This document shows, piece after piece, positions 1 to 6,332 of a DNA stretch of 7,797 nucleotides. The notes beneath the pieces were generated by a model that saw only the letters and a program-made list of their open reading frames with translations, searched no databases and was not told where the DNA came from. A program made the position numbers and the translations under genes. Position 1 is the stretch's first letter, and every line of letters begins with the position of its first letter. Source of the stretch: Sulfurimonas sp. (GTDB lineage: Bacteria > Campylobacterota > Campylobacteria > Campylobacterales > Sulfurimonadaceae); NCBI GenBank assembly GCA_021157485.1, contig JAGGWO010000084.1, positions 1 to 7,797 of the forward strand. Reading direction: 5' to 3'.

Positions 1-503
1 GCACCAACGTAATGGTTAACAAGTTTTCCATCTAAGTACATTGCCATTAAAGGAATAGGAAATCTATCTCCAACTTCCAAATTTTTTGCAATATCATCAA
101 TCAAACGACGATTTGTTTTAGAATTTACAAGTGTGTACTGCGCATCATACATTTTTCTGAATTCTTTTAGTTTTTCATTTGAAATATCATCTTCAATTGT
201 GAGACCGATAACTACTAGCTTGTCTTTATATTTTGCCTGAAGTGAACTAAGGTGTGTAGCTTCAGCTTTACAAGGTGGACACCAAGTAGCAAAAATATCA
301 AAAATGATTACTTTTCCTTTAGTATTTTCAACTATAAAGCCATTAGCTTCCTTTTTGACAATATACTGAGTGTTGTTAATAGCAGTAAGAACATATTCGT
401 TTGATGCAACCATATCGTTAGGCTTTTTCTCATTTTCATTTGAACAAGCTTGAAAAAATAGAGTAAATGTAAGTAAAGTTGATAGAATCGAAGTTTTTAG
501 CAT
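1..503 (-). CDS. TlpA-like lipoprotein thioredoxin (partial, C-terminus beyond window)
   Basis: Read on the minus strand from the ATG at 503, the frame stays open for 167 codons and runs off the left edge. Residues 1-20 form a hydrophobic leader ending in LFFQAC, a somewhat loose lipobox with Cys20 as likely lipidated residue, followed by a polar linker (SNENEKKPND). A thioredoxin fold follows, with the active site ATWCPPCKAE (Cys75 and Cys78) after a hydrophobic strand (KVIIFDIF) and a likely cis-proline at Pro151 before the strand ending in LDGK. CPPC is typical of the TlpA/ResA/DsbE group, membrane-anchored periplasmic thiol reductases that often serve cytochrome c maturation or reduce other periplasmic disulfides. 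A substrate cannot be assigned here. An AAAGGT-type ribosome binding site sits about 10 bases before the ATG. The gene is divergent from the folate gene; a lipoprotein thioredoxin also lies beside these genes in C. jejuni, as I remember it. Confidence 0.88.
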   Translation of the reverse strand, partial: MLKTSILSTLLTFTLFFQACSNENEKKPNDMVASNEYVLTAINNTQYIVKKEANGFIVENTKGKVIIFDIFATWCPPCKAEATHLSSLQAKYKDKLVVIGLTIEDDISNEKLKEFRKMYDAQYTLVNSKTNRRLIDDIAKNLEVGDRFPIPLMAMYLDGKLVNHYVG

Positions 504-557
504 GAATTTATATACCTTTGTGATAAAATATCTGAAATTATATCTTAAAGATTTTAT
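504..557. promoter_or_regulatory. Divergent, apparently overlapping promoters for the thioredoxin and folate genes
   Basis: On the plus strand, TTTGTGATAAAAT ends with a -10-like GATAAAAT at 522-529, which would start a transcript near 536 and give the folate gene a leader of about 22 bases. On the minus strand, TATAAT reads at 542-537 and would start the thioredoxin transcript near 530. The two -10 boxes therefore sit in each other's leader, so the polymerases could not both occupy the site. Neither has a clear -35 hexamer, as is usual in Campylobacterota, where a T-rich periodic tract takes its place. Start points are inferred from sequence only. Confidence 0.5.
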
Positions 558-1121
558 ATGCCTCTTACAAAAAGTTTATTTAGACAAAATTGTCTGCAAA
601 AGATTAAAAACCTTCCTTCACATAACAAGCTCTACAGAAGTTCTGTAGTAAATAAACAACTCCTAAAAGAGTTAGATGGTATCCGAAACGCAAGTATACT
701 TTTTTACTATCCTCTTCCTATGGAAGCAGATATTTTAAAAGTTCTCACAAAAATGAGACAAAAAAATGATATTTATATTCCATTTATGCAAGGCAAAAGT
801 TTTAAGATGGTACCATTTAGATTGCCGCTTAAAAAAAAGAAATTTGGTATTTTTGAAGCGGGAAATACATTAAGAAATATTAATAAAATTGATATAGCCA
901 TTGTTCCTGTCGTTGGAGTGGATGGAAATTTACAAAGAGTTGGTTTTGGAAGAGGGATGTATGATCGTTTCTTTGAAAAATTAAAAAAGAGACCTTATAC
1001 AATTTTTATACAACAAGAATTTTGCCATACAAAAGAGAGTATTTGTGATTCGTATGATATCACAGGAGATATTCTCTTAACACCAACAAGAAAAATGGTT
1101 AGAGTCAAAAAGAGGAAATAA
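558..1121 (+). CDS. 5-formyltetrahydrofolate cyclo-ligase (MTHFS family)
   Basis: This 187-residue cytoplasmic enzyme belongs to the family that converts 5-formyl-THF to 5,10-methenyl-THF using ATP, returning the stored or inhibitory folate to the one-carbon pool. The diagnostic C-terminal motif VGFGRGMYDRFFEKL lies at 128-142 and matches the family GxGxGxYDR signature that binds phosphate and folate. The central YYPLPMEADI (50-59) fits the substrate-binding segment with its conserved acidic residue (Glu57). The basic N-terminus (KSLFRQ) is also typical, and the length is normal for the family. The ATG at 558 is preceded by only a weak AAAGA-type ribosome binding site. The 3' end carries the ribosome binding site (AGAGGA) of rny, whose ATG follows the stop by three bases, so the two are surely cotranscribed. 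The link is probably positional rather than functional. Confidence 0.93.
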   Translation: MPLTKSLFRQNCLQKIKNLPSHNKLYRSSVVNKQLLKELDGIRNASILFYYPLPMEADILKVLTKMRQKNDIYIPFMQGKSFKMVPFRLPLKKKKFGIFEAGNTLRNINKIDIAIVPVVGVDGNLQRVGFGRGMYDRFFEKLKKRPYTIFIQQEFCHTKESICDSYDITGDILLTPTRKMVRVKKRK

Positions 1122-1124
1122 CAG

Positions 1125-2693
1125 ATGTTAAACGAAATACTACTTGGTGGCGGTATTGCCACAGTAAGTGGGGTTATCGGTTTTTTCATCTCTAAAAAAT
1201 TAACAAGTGCTAATTTCGAAGTTTATACAGATCAGGCAAAAGCAAAAGCAAAAGCTATAGAAAATGAAGCGCAAACACTTTTAGAACGTGCTTACAACAA
1301 GTCACGTGAGATAGAGCTAGAAGCAAAAAAACAGTATGAAAGCGCAAAAGAGAGAGCAAAAGCCAATCTGCATCAAAGAGAAGATGATTTAATAAGAAAA
1401 GAGCAGGGTTTTAAACGATATAAGCAAGATGAAGAGAAGAAAATTCATTCACAGAACAGTATCGTTGAGTCACAAAAACTTAATTTAGAGAGAAATGAAA
1501 AATCTTTAAACTCATTGAAAAAGAGATATGAAGAGAAGATAGATGAGGCACTGCATGTGTTAGAACATAGTGCAGGAATGACTAAAGATGAGGCAAAAAC
1601 TGCTCTGTTGCGAAATGTAGAAGATAAGTCTCGTGGAGAGATTTCACACATTGTTAGACGCTATGAAAGTGAAGCAAAGCAAGAGGGTGAGCGAAAAGCA
1701 AACTTTATACTAGCGCAAGCGACAAGCCGTTTTGCAGGAGAATTTGCCTCTGAGAGATTAACAAATCTTGTTCATTTAGATAATGATGAGCTTAAAGGTC
1801 GTATTATTGGTAAAGAGGGTCGAAATATTAAGGCTCTTGAGACACTTATGGGTGTTGATATTATTATAGATGACACTCCAAATGCAATCTTAGTAAGTAG
1901 TTTTAATCTTTATCGTCGAGCAATTGCAACTAAAACACTGCAACTACTTATAGCAGATGGAAGAATTCAGCCTGCTAGAATTGAAGAGATATTTAAAAAA
2001 GTATCTGATGAATTTGAAGCTGGAATTCTTGCAGAGGGTGAAGAGCTTATTGCTGATATGAATATAGGAGTTATGCATCCTGAACTTATGAAGCTAATAG
2101 GACGTCTTCGCTATCGTGCTAGTTACGGACAAAATGCTCTTGCACATACGCTTGAAGTAGCTCATTTAGCTGGAATTATGGCAGCTGAAATGGGTGGTGA
2201 CCCAATATTGGCAAAACGTGCTGGTCTTTTACATGATATAGGTAAGGCTCTTACTCATGATCATGATGGAAATCATGTTGATTTAGGTGCGGAGGTTTGT
2301 AACCGTTATAATGAAAATACAGTAGTAATAAACGCAATCTATGCACACCATGGTCAGCAAGAGATAAACTCAATAGAGTGTGGAGCTGTTTGTGCAGCAG
2401 ATGCACTCTCAGCAGCTCGTCCTGGCGCACGTAGAGAAGTTCTAGAGAGTTTCTTAAAACGTGTGACTGAGATAGAAGATATCGCATCTGGTCACACAGG
2501 TGTTAAGCAAGCATATGCAATAAACGCAGGTCGTGAAGTGAGAGTTATAGTAAACGCAACACTGGTAAATGATGATGAATCTGTTTTAATGGCAAGAGAG
2601 ATAGCTAAAGAGATAGAAGAAAGAGTTCAATATCCTGGTGAAATAAAAGTTAATGTAATACGTGAGAGTAGAGCTATACAATTCGCTAAGTAG
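1125..2693 (+). CDS. rny: Ribonuclease Y
   Basis: RNase Y is a membrane-anchored endoribonuclease that initiates mRNA decay, taking the role RNase E has in E. coli. All expected parts are present in the 522 residues. There is an N-terminal membrane anchor (about 4-24, LLGGGIATVSGVIGFFIS). A long charged coiled coil covers about 35-200, starting with an Ala/Lys-rich stretch (QAKAKAKAIENEAQ). A KH RNA-binding domain carries the GxxG loop in GRIIGKEGRNIKALE (GKEG at 229-232). The HD domain has His341, the His370-Asp371 pair in LLHDIGKA, the AHHG histidines 408-409 and Asp426, which together should hold the metal pair. Length is normal (about 510-520), and no key residue is missing. Its ribosome binding site AGAGGA lies inside the end of the folate gene. 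The stop codon is buried in the first of a series of hairpins, which may act on transcript ends or stability. Confidence 0.97.
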   Translation: MLNEILLGGGIATVSGVIGFFISKKLTSANFEVYTDQAKAKAKAIENEAQTLLERAYNKSREIELEAKKQYESAKERAKANLHQREDDLIRKEQGFKRYKQDEEKKIHSQNSIVESQKLNLERNEKSLNSLKKRYEEKIDEALHVLEHSAGMTKDEAKTALLRNVEDKSRGEISHIVRRYESEAKQEGERKANFILAQATSRFAGEFASERLTNLVHLDNDELKGRIIGKEGRNIKALETLMGVDIIIDDTPNAILVSSFNLYRRAIATKTLQLLIADGRIQPARIEEIFKKVSDEFEAGILAEGEELIADMNIGVMHPELMKLIGRLRYRASYGQNALAHTLEVAHLAGIMAAEMGGDPILAKRAGLLHDIGKALTHDHDGNHVDLGAEVCNRYNENTVVINAIYAHHGQQEINSIECGAVCAADALSAARPGARREVLESFLKRVTEIEDIASGHTGVKQAYAINAGREVRVIVNATLVNDDESVLMAREIAKEIEERVQYPGEIKVNVIRESRAIQFAK

Positions 2694-2708
2694 CTTTAGC
2701 TACTTGCG
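2684..2708 (+). terminator. Hairpin over the rny stop codon
   Basis: AAGTAGCT (2688-2695) and AGCTACTT (2698-2705) form a perfect inverted repeat. CGC (2684-2686) can add three pairs with GCG (2706-2708) past a one-base bulge at 2687. The TAG stop (2691-2693) lies inside the stem. No T-run follows, so a classical Rho-independent terminator is not evident. It may instead protect or define the 3' end. Confidence 0.5.
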
Positions 2709-2711
2709 TTT

Positions 2712-2748
2712 GTTGCAAGAAAGCAACTTTTGCCTTATTGAAGGCAAA
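2712..2748. repeat. Two adjacent hairpins downstream of rny
   Basis: GTTGC (2712-2716) pairs with GCAAC (2723-2727) around an AAGAAA loop and is followed by TTTT, the nearest thing to a terminator T-run in this gap. TTTGCCTT (2729-2736) then pairs perfectly with AAGGCAAA (2741-2748) around ATTG. An alternative pairing, CTTGC (2703-2707) with GCAAG (2715-2719), would compete with the first stem. Confidence 0.5.
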
Positions 2749-2754
2749 CTTTAC

Positions 2755-2777
2755 AAGAAATCATTTAGTGATTTCTT
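2755..2777. repeat. Nine-base-pair perfect hairpin in the rny 3' region
   Basis: AAGAAATCA (2755-2763) and TGATTTCTT (2769-2777) are perfect inverted copies around a TTTAG loop. The stem is symmetrical, so it forms on transcripts from either strand and could serve both converging genes. There is no T-run beyond the stem itself. Confidence 0.5.
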
Positions 2778-2784
2778 TGCATAA

Positions 2785-2794
2785 GGCTTTAGCC
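2785..2794. repeat. Short GGCTTTAGCC hairpin
   Basis: GGCT and AGCC pair around TT. The apex CTTTAG is identical to that of the hairpin over the rny stop codon. The stem is too short to be convincing alone, but it fits the series of inverted repeats around it. Confidence 0.35.
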
Positions 2795-2823
2795 AAAAGA
2801 GGTCTCAGCGGCCCAAGCGGAGT

Positions 2824-2844
2824 AAAGTGAGCTTTGCTTACTTT
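2824..2844. terminator. Hairpin at the convergent end of the cytochrome gene
   Basis: AAAGTGAGC (2824-2832) pairs with GCTTACTTT (2836-2844) around TTT, with one G-U pair on the plus-strand transcript. On the minus strand that pair becomes an A-C mismatch, so the hairpin is a little stronger for the rny transcript. It overlaps the stop codon of the minus-strand heme protein gene. Confidence 0.45.
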
Positions 2845-3425
2845 GCGGACTTAATAATAGTGACAACGACCGCTCCTCTTAAATCCCCAAGTTCATAATC
2901 GTTCGCACTGTCAATAGGATATCTTGCAGCAATAGCCCTTCTAATCTCTACATCTTTAATAGTTCCATGACACGCTAAGCAAGCTTTATTATTAATAAAT
3001 AGGGGTTTATAGTATTTAAATGTTTTTTCATCTACTTGTTCAACAAGTTGCTTAGGCATAATTATATTTGAGTTTTTTATCTTTTGAAAAGATTCTAAAA
3101 CGGCTAACTCATTATCTTTAGGAGCATTAGCTGGATTTCTATACTTTGTGCTAATACGTTTAACTCTTACACCTTTAGGAAGTTTTTTATTTACTTTTTG
3201 AGTAATATTGTAAGCTTCATTCGCACAAAAATCCAGTGCTTTCATAACACCATCCTTTTTAAGCTTACTTTTCATCTGCTTACCAAGAGTTTTAATCAGT
3301 AGTTTTGAACTTCTGTCTCCAATTTTAATCACCTTGTCTAATTCAGAGGCTTTTTTATTTTGAGGGGCGCTTAAAAGTAAGCTCGCACTAAGTGTGATGA
3401 GTGTAATTGATTTTAAAATATGCAT
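2838..3425 (-). CDS. Secreted single-heme c-type protein, DUF3365/Tll0287-like
   Basis: This 195-residue protein begins with a signal peptide (MHILKSITLITLSASLLLSA, cleavage near 20), so it should act in the periplasm. One c-type heme site, CLACHG with Cys149, Cys152 and His153, lies near the C-terminus after YYKPLFINNK. The upstream RVKRISTKYRNPANAPKDNE (88-107) with its RNPxNxP core, and the closing GDLRGAVVVTI, match the DUF3365 or Tll0287-like heme domain as I recall that family. In that family the domain occurs alone or as the sensor part of histidine kinases and chemoreceptors. Here nothing follows it, so this is a free-standing form. An extra Cys67 is present. The electron partner or ligand is unknown. 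The ribosome binding site AGAGGT lies about seven bases before the ATG. The gene is transcribed away from atpB and toward rny. Confidence 0.85.
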   Translation of the reverse strand: MHILKSITLITLSASLLLSAPQNKKASELDKVIKIGDRSSKLLIKTLGKQMKSKLKKDGVMKALDFCANEAYNITQKVNKKLPKGVRVKRISTKYRNPANAPKDNELAVLESFQKIKNSNIIMPKQLVEQVDEKTFKYYKPLFINNKACLACHGTIKDVEIRRAIAARYPIDSANDYELGDLRGAVVVTIIKSAK

Positions 3426-3459
3426 AAGTTTTACCTCTGTTTTTATTAAGAATATTTAT

Positions 3460-3476
3460 AACTATAGCAAAATATC
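3460..3476 (-). promoter_or_regulatory. Probable promoter of the heme protein gene
   Basis: Read on the minus strand, TTTTGCTATAGTTAT contains a TATAGT -10-like box (3466-3461) preceded by TTTTGC, the usual Campylobacterota arrangement. A start near 3455 would leave a leader of about 30 bases containing the AGAGGT ribosome binding site. Inferred from sequence only. Confidence 0.5.
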
Positions 3477-3520
3477 TAAAAAGTTTTGTAAAATGTCTCT
3501 TCTATTATAATAATTTAATG

Positions 3521-3540
3521 CAACTTTGACTATAATTTCG
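3521..3540 (+). promoter_or_regulatory. Probable promoter of atpB
   Basis: CTTTGACTATAATTTCG contains a perfect TATAAT at 3531-3536, preceded by TTTGAC, with AT-rich DNA upstream. Transcription would start near 3543. A strong ribosome binding site (AGGGAG, 3557-3562) precedes the ATG at 3570 by about seven bases. Confidence 0.6.
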
Positions 3541-3569
3541 TAATTTAATTTTAGACAGGGAGCTATTCT

Positions 3570-4244
3570 ATGCCAGAATTGTTTACATTTTTCGGTCTTA
3601 TTACTCATGATAAGGTTTTCATTTTTATAACGCACATGTTGCTATCGGCTGGTCTTGCATTATTATTAGTTAGGTTTGCAATGTCAAATTTACAATTAGT
3701 TCCTAAGGGTACTCAAAACTTAATGGAAGCATACCTTGGCGGTGTTTTACAGATGGGTACAGATGTTATGGGTAAAGAAAATGCTCGTAAATATCTTCCA
3801 CTCACAGCTACAATTGGTCTATTTGTTGGTATCGCTAACTTAATCGGGGTTATTCCAGGTTTTGAGGCTCCTACTGGATTTTTAGAGATGCCTCTTACAC
3901 TTGCATTAGTTGTATTTGTTTACTATAACTATGTTGGTATAAAAGAGCAGGGTGTTGTTAAGTACTTCAAACACTTTCTTGGTCCAGTTTGGTGGTTATA
4001 TTGGTTAATGTTTCCAATTGAAATCGTATCTCACTTCTCACGTTTAGTATCTCTTTCTTTCCGTCTTTTTGGAAATGTGAAAGGTGATGATATGTTCTTG
4101 ATGGTAATCTTGATGCTTGCACCATGGTTATTACCAATGATTCCATTTGCACTTCTTACTTTTATGGCATTCTTGCAAGCATTTATCTTTATGATGCTTA
4201 CAACTGTTTATATCGGTTCAGCAGTAGCTATAGAAGACCACTAG
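3570..4244 (+). CDS. atpB: F-type ATP synthase subunit a (Fo proton channel)
   Basis: Subunit a forms the two half-channels through which protons reach and leave the c-ring of the ATP synthase. The 224-residue protein is hydrophobic throughout, with five to six membrane helices. The essential arginine is Arg165 in SLSFRLFGN, equivalent to Arg210 of E. coli. The last helix, FLQAFIFMMLTTVYIGSA (201-218), carries Gln203 at the place of E. coli Gln252. Glu151 in PIEIVSHFSR fits the conserved acidic residue on the neighbouring helix. Length is normal for Campylobacterota and shorter than in E. coli, mainly at the N-terminus. No other ATP synthase gene is beside it, which agrees with the split atp loci known in this phylum. 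It appears to lead an operon with the two small membrane protein genes that follow. Confidence 0.97.
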   Translation: MPELFTFFGLITHDKVFIFITHMLLSAGLALLLVRFAMSNLQLVPKGTQNLMEAYLGGVLQMGTDVMGKENARKYLPLTATIGLFVGIANLIGVIPGFEAPTGFLEMPLTLALVVFVYYNYVGIKEQGVVKYFKHFLGPVWWLYWLMFPIEIVSHFSRLVSLSFRLFGNVKGDDMFLMVILMLAPWLLPMIPFALLTFMAFLQAFIFMMLTTVYIGSAVAIEDH

Positions 4245-4257
4245 GTCACAACAAACT

Positions 4258-4518
4258 GTGCAAAAAGATATATTCGACAAGATTATAAGCTTTTTGCTTG
4301 GAGCATCATGGGCCATTGTCCTCTTTGGTGCTCTCATAACTTTTAAAGTCTTCATCATTTTAGGCTTAGGTCTAGCTCTTTTCATAACAATACTTTTTGT
4401 AATAATTTCACTTTTCATTATTTTAGCTCTTGATGCGTTTATGGTTAATAAGCAGAGATTGGTAGAAGCTAAAAAGCAGACGAAACTTCTAGAAAAAATT
4501 TACGCTAAACATACTTAG
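4258..4518 (+). CDS. Small two-helix membrane protein, GTG start
   Basis: I do not recognise a named family. The 86 residues contain a short charged start (MQKDIFDK), two hydrophobic segments (about 10-29 and 31-58) joined by a single Lys30, then a basic, probably helical cytoplasmic tail (NKQRLVEAKKQTKLLEKIYAKHT). The start must be the GTG at 4258, because no ATG lies between it and the in-frame stop at 4231. Its only ribosome-binding sequence is the AGG that overlaps the atpB stop (TAGG), so translation may depend on ribosomes finishing atpB. As I remember it, C. jejuni also has a small membrane protein directly after atpB (Cj1203c), which suggests a conserved pairing. A role in assembly of the Fo sector, like that of the small membrane protein AtpI in other bacteria, is conceivable but is my inference. 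Confidence 0.72.
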   Translation: MQKDIFDKIISFLLGASWAIVLFGALITFKVFIILGLGLALFITILFVIISLFIILALDAFMVNKQRLVEAKKQTKLLEKIYAKHT

Positions 4519-4524
4519 GTACAT

Positions 4525-4839
4525 ATGCTAAAATTAATAATATCTACACTTCTTTTAAAAACTATTTTATTTGCTAGAGTTGTATCAGAGAGCGAACAAA
4601 ATGGTGTAATGGTTGAAGGTGTTTTATTTGTAATAGTCTTTGGAACTATGGGAATTATCTCCTATATATATTCAAGCAGACATGCTAAAGCATATAAAAA
4701 ACCAGAAGTTGTGGTCAAAAAGATAGTTGTAGATGCAACTGTATTAGATAGAATTTCTGAATTATCTAAGATGTTAGAAAATGGAAATTTAACTGAGAAA
4801 GAGTTCGAACTTTTAAAAAACTACCATCTTAAAAGATAG
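4525..4839 (+). CDS. Small membrane protein with C-terminal SHOCT-like motif
   Basis: This 104-residue protein has a hydrophobic N-terminus (MLKLIISTLLLKTILFA) that looks like a signal peptide or first helix, a clear membrane segment at about 29-50 (VMVEGVLFVIVFGTMGIISYIY), a basic linker (SSRHAKAYKKP) and a C-terminal segment ISELSKMLENGNLTEKEFELLK (77-98). That last part fits the short SHOCT motif, a helix-turn-helix unit with the NGxLTEKEFxxLK core found at the ends of many small membrane proteins and thought to mediate interactions. Its precise function is unknown. The start follows the previous stop by six bases, with a TAGG overlapping that stop as the likely ribosome binding site, so it is cotranscribed with atpB and the 86-residue gene. 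The terminator hairpin overlaps its own stop codon. Confidence 0.75.
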   Translation: MLKLIISTLLLKTILFARVVSESEQNGVMVEGVLFVIVFGTMGIISYIYSSRHAKAYKKPEVVVKKIVVDATVLDRISELSKMLENGNLTEKEFELLKNYHLKR

Positions 4840-4853
4840 TGGTATAGTTTTTT
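4815..4853 (+). terminator. Terminator of the atpB operon
   Basis: AAAAAACTA (4815-4823) pairs with TAGTTTTTT (4845-4853), and the inner parts CCA with TGG and TCTT with AAGA extend the stem, with bulges at 4837-4839 and 4843-4844. It closes on a two-base loop. The A-tract before and T-tract after give the form of a Rho-independent terminator that could work in both directions. It overlaps the stop codon of the SHOCT-like gene. Confidence 0.65.
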
Positions 4854-4857
4854 AAAG

Positions 4858-4902
4858 CTTTTTTTGGATAAAATAGATAATTAATTATCATTTATCTAAG
4901 GA
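4858..4902 (+). promoter_or_regulatory. gatB promoter with palindrome at the start region
   Basis: A T-run followed by GGATAAAATAG gives a Campylobacterota-type -10 box (GATAAAAT, 4867-4874), with transcription likely to start near 4880. A perfect 14-bp palindrome, GATAATTAATTATC (4876-4889), covers that start region. TAGATAA (4874-4880) also pairs with TTATCTA (4892-4898), right up to the ribosome binding site AAGGA (4898-4902). The promoter is well supported by form; an operator function for the palindrome is only a possibility in such AT-rich DNA. Confidence 0.55.
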
Positions 4903-4907
4903 AATAT

Positions 4908-6332
4908 ATGTTTGAAGTAGTTATCGGTCTTGAAGTCCATGTACAACTAAATACAAAAACTAAACTTTTTTGCTCGTGTCCAACGAGCTTTAATCACAAA
5001 CAAAATGTAAATACATGTCCAACTTGTCTAGCACTTCCAGGTGCACTTCCTGTTTTAAATAAAGAAGTTTTACAAAAGGCAATTATGCTTGGTACTGCTT
5101 TAGGTGCTACTGTAAATCGCACCTCTTATTTTGACCGTAAATCATACTTTTATCCTGATAGCCCCACAGCTTATCAAATTACACAGTTTTATACTCCTGT
5201 TATACAGCATGGAACTTTAGATGTCGATTTTGAAGATGGTTCTAAAAAAACCATTCGTGTAGGTTTTGCTCATATTGAAGCTGATGCTGGTAAAAATATT
5301 CACGATGGTGATATCTCGAAAGTTGATCTCAATCGTGCAGGAACTCCTCTTTTAGAAATAGTAACTGAGCCAGATATGAGAAGCGCCCAAGAAGCGATAC
5401 TTTATCTTAAAAAACTTCATTCGATTATTCGTTACTTAGATATTGGTGATGCGAATATGCAAGAGGGTAGTTTTAGAGTTGATGTAAATGTTTCTATAAG
5501 ACCTAAGGGTGATGAGAAACTTTATACTCGTGTTGAAGTGAAAAATATTAACTCATTTAAGTTCATTCAAAAAGCAATAGAAGTTGAAGTTGCAAGACAG
5601 AGTGAAGCTTGGGAAGATGGTGTTTATGAGCAAGAGATAGCTCAAGAAACTAGACTTTATGATCAAGAAAAAAATGAGACTCGTTCTATGCGTGGCAAAG
5701 AAGAAGCAGCTGATTATCGTTACTTTCCAGAGCCAGATTTACTAAAAGCTGTTATTACTGATGAGATGATGGAGTTGTACTCTAAGATACCGGAACTTCC
5801 AGATGCTAAACGCGACAGATTTATTAGTGAGTATGGTATGAATGAATATAATGCCGGTGTTATCACTTCATCTATAGAGATGGCTAACTTCTTTGAAGAG
5901 ATGATGGAGCAGGGTATTAGTGCTAAAAACGCAACTACTTGGCTTACAGTTGAACTTTTAGCTCGTCTTAAAGGGGAAGTAAATCTAAATAACTCACCTG
6001 TTGATGCAAAGAAACTAGGAACTCTAGTTTCACGTATAGAAGACCAGACAATTAGCGGAAAAGCTGCTAAAGAAGTTTTAGATAAGCTCATGACTGAAAA
6101 CTTAGATGTTGATGGTGTTATTGATGCGCTTGGACTAAAACAAGTGACTGATATGGGAGCATTGGAAGCAATGTGTGATGAGATTATTAATGCCAATCCT
6201 GAAAAAGTTGAACAATTTAAAGGTGGTAAAGATAAGTTATTTGGCTTTTTTGTTGGTCAGGTGATGAAAGCTTCTAAGGGAAGTGCAAACCCACAAGCTG
6301 TAAATGAGATACTTAAAACAAAGCTGAGCTAA
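4908..6332 (+). CDS. gatB: Asp-tRNA(Asn)/Glu-tRNA(Gln) amidotransferase subunit B
   Basis: GatB is the kinase and tRNA-binding subunit of GatCAB. It phosphorylates mischarged Glu-tRNA(Gln) (and Asp-tRNA(Asn)), which are then amidated with ammonia from GatA. All hallmarks are present: [20 protein letters not shown] at 2-21, the zinc-binding cysteines 22, 24, 37 and 40 (FCSCP and [15 protein letters not shown]), [24 protein letters not shown] and [21 protein letters not shown] in the catalytic cradle. A helical domain and a YqeY-like tail ending [16 protein letters not shown], which contacts tRNA, follow. The 474 residues are full length. Campylobacterota are known to need GatCAB for glutamine decoding. 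No gatA or gatC lies in the window, so the subunits are dispersed. The stop overlaps the ATG of the channel gene by one base (TAATG), implying coupled translation. Confidence 0.97.
   Translation: MFEVVIGLEVHVQLNTKTKLFCSCPTSFNHKQNVNTCPTCLALPGALPVLNKEVLQKAIMLGTALGATVNRTSYFDRKSYFYPDSPTAYQITQFYTPVIQHGTLDVDFEDGSKKTIRVGFAHIEADAGKNIHDGDISKVDLNRAGTPLLEIVTEPDMRSAQEAILYLKKLHSIIRYLDIGDANMQEGSFRVDVNVSIRPKGDEKLYTRVEVKNINSFKFIQKAIEVEVARQSEAWEDGVYEQEIAQETRLYDQEKNETRSMRGKEEAADYRYFPEPDLLKAVITDEMMELYSKIPELPDAKRDRFISEYGMNEYNAGVITSSIEMANFFEEMMEQGISAKNATTWLTVELLARLKGEVNLNNSPVDAKKLGTLVSRIEDQTISGKAAKEVLDKLMTENLDVDGVIDALGLKQVTDMGALEAMCDEIINANPEKVEQFKGGKDKLFGFFVGQVMKASKGSANPQAVNEILKTKLS

Noticed and set aside
995..1189. 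64-codon minus-strand frame across the folate/rny junction
   Set aside because: It overlaps two confident genes on the other strand and has no ribosome binding site or family features.
2684..2844. CRISPR array or integron attC site
   Set aside because: The inverted repeats differ in stem sequence and spacing, there are no regular direct repeats with spacers, and no cas or integrase gene or attC core motifs are present.
5720..6196. 158-codon open frame on the minus strand
   Set aside because: It lies wholly inside gatB, which has unmistakable family motifs on the plus strand. Its translation is Ser-rich, as expected from an antisense reading.
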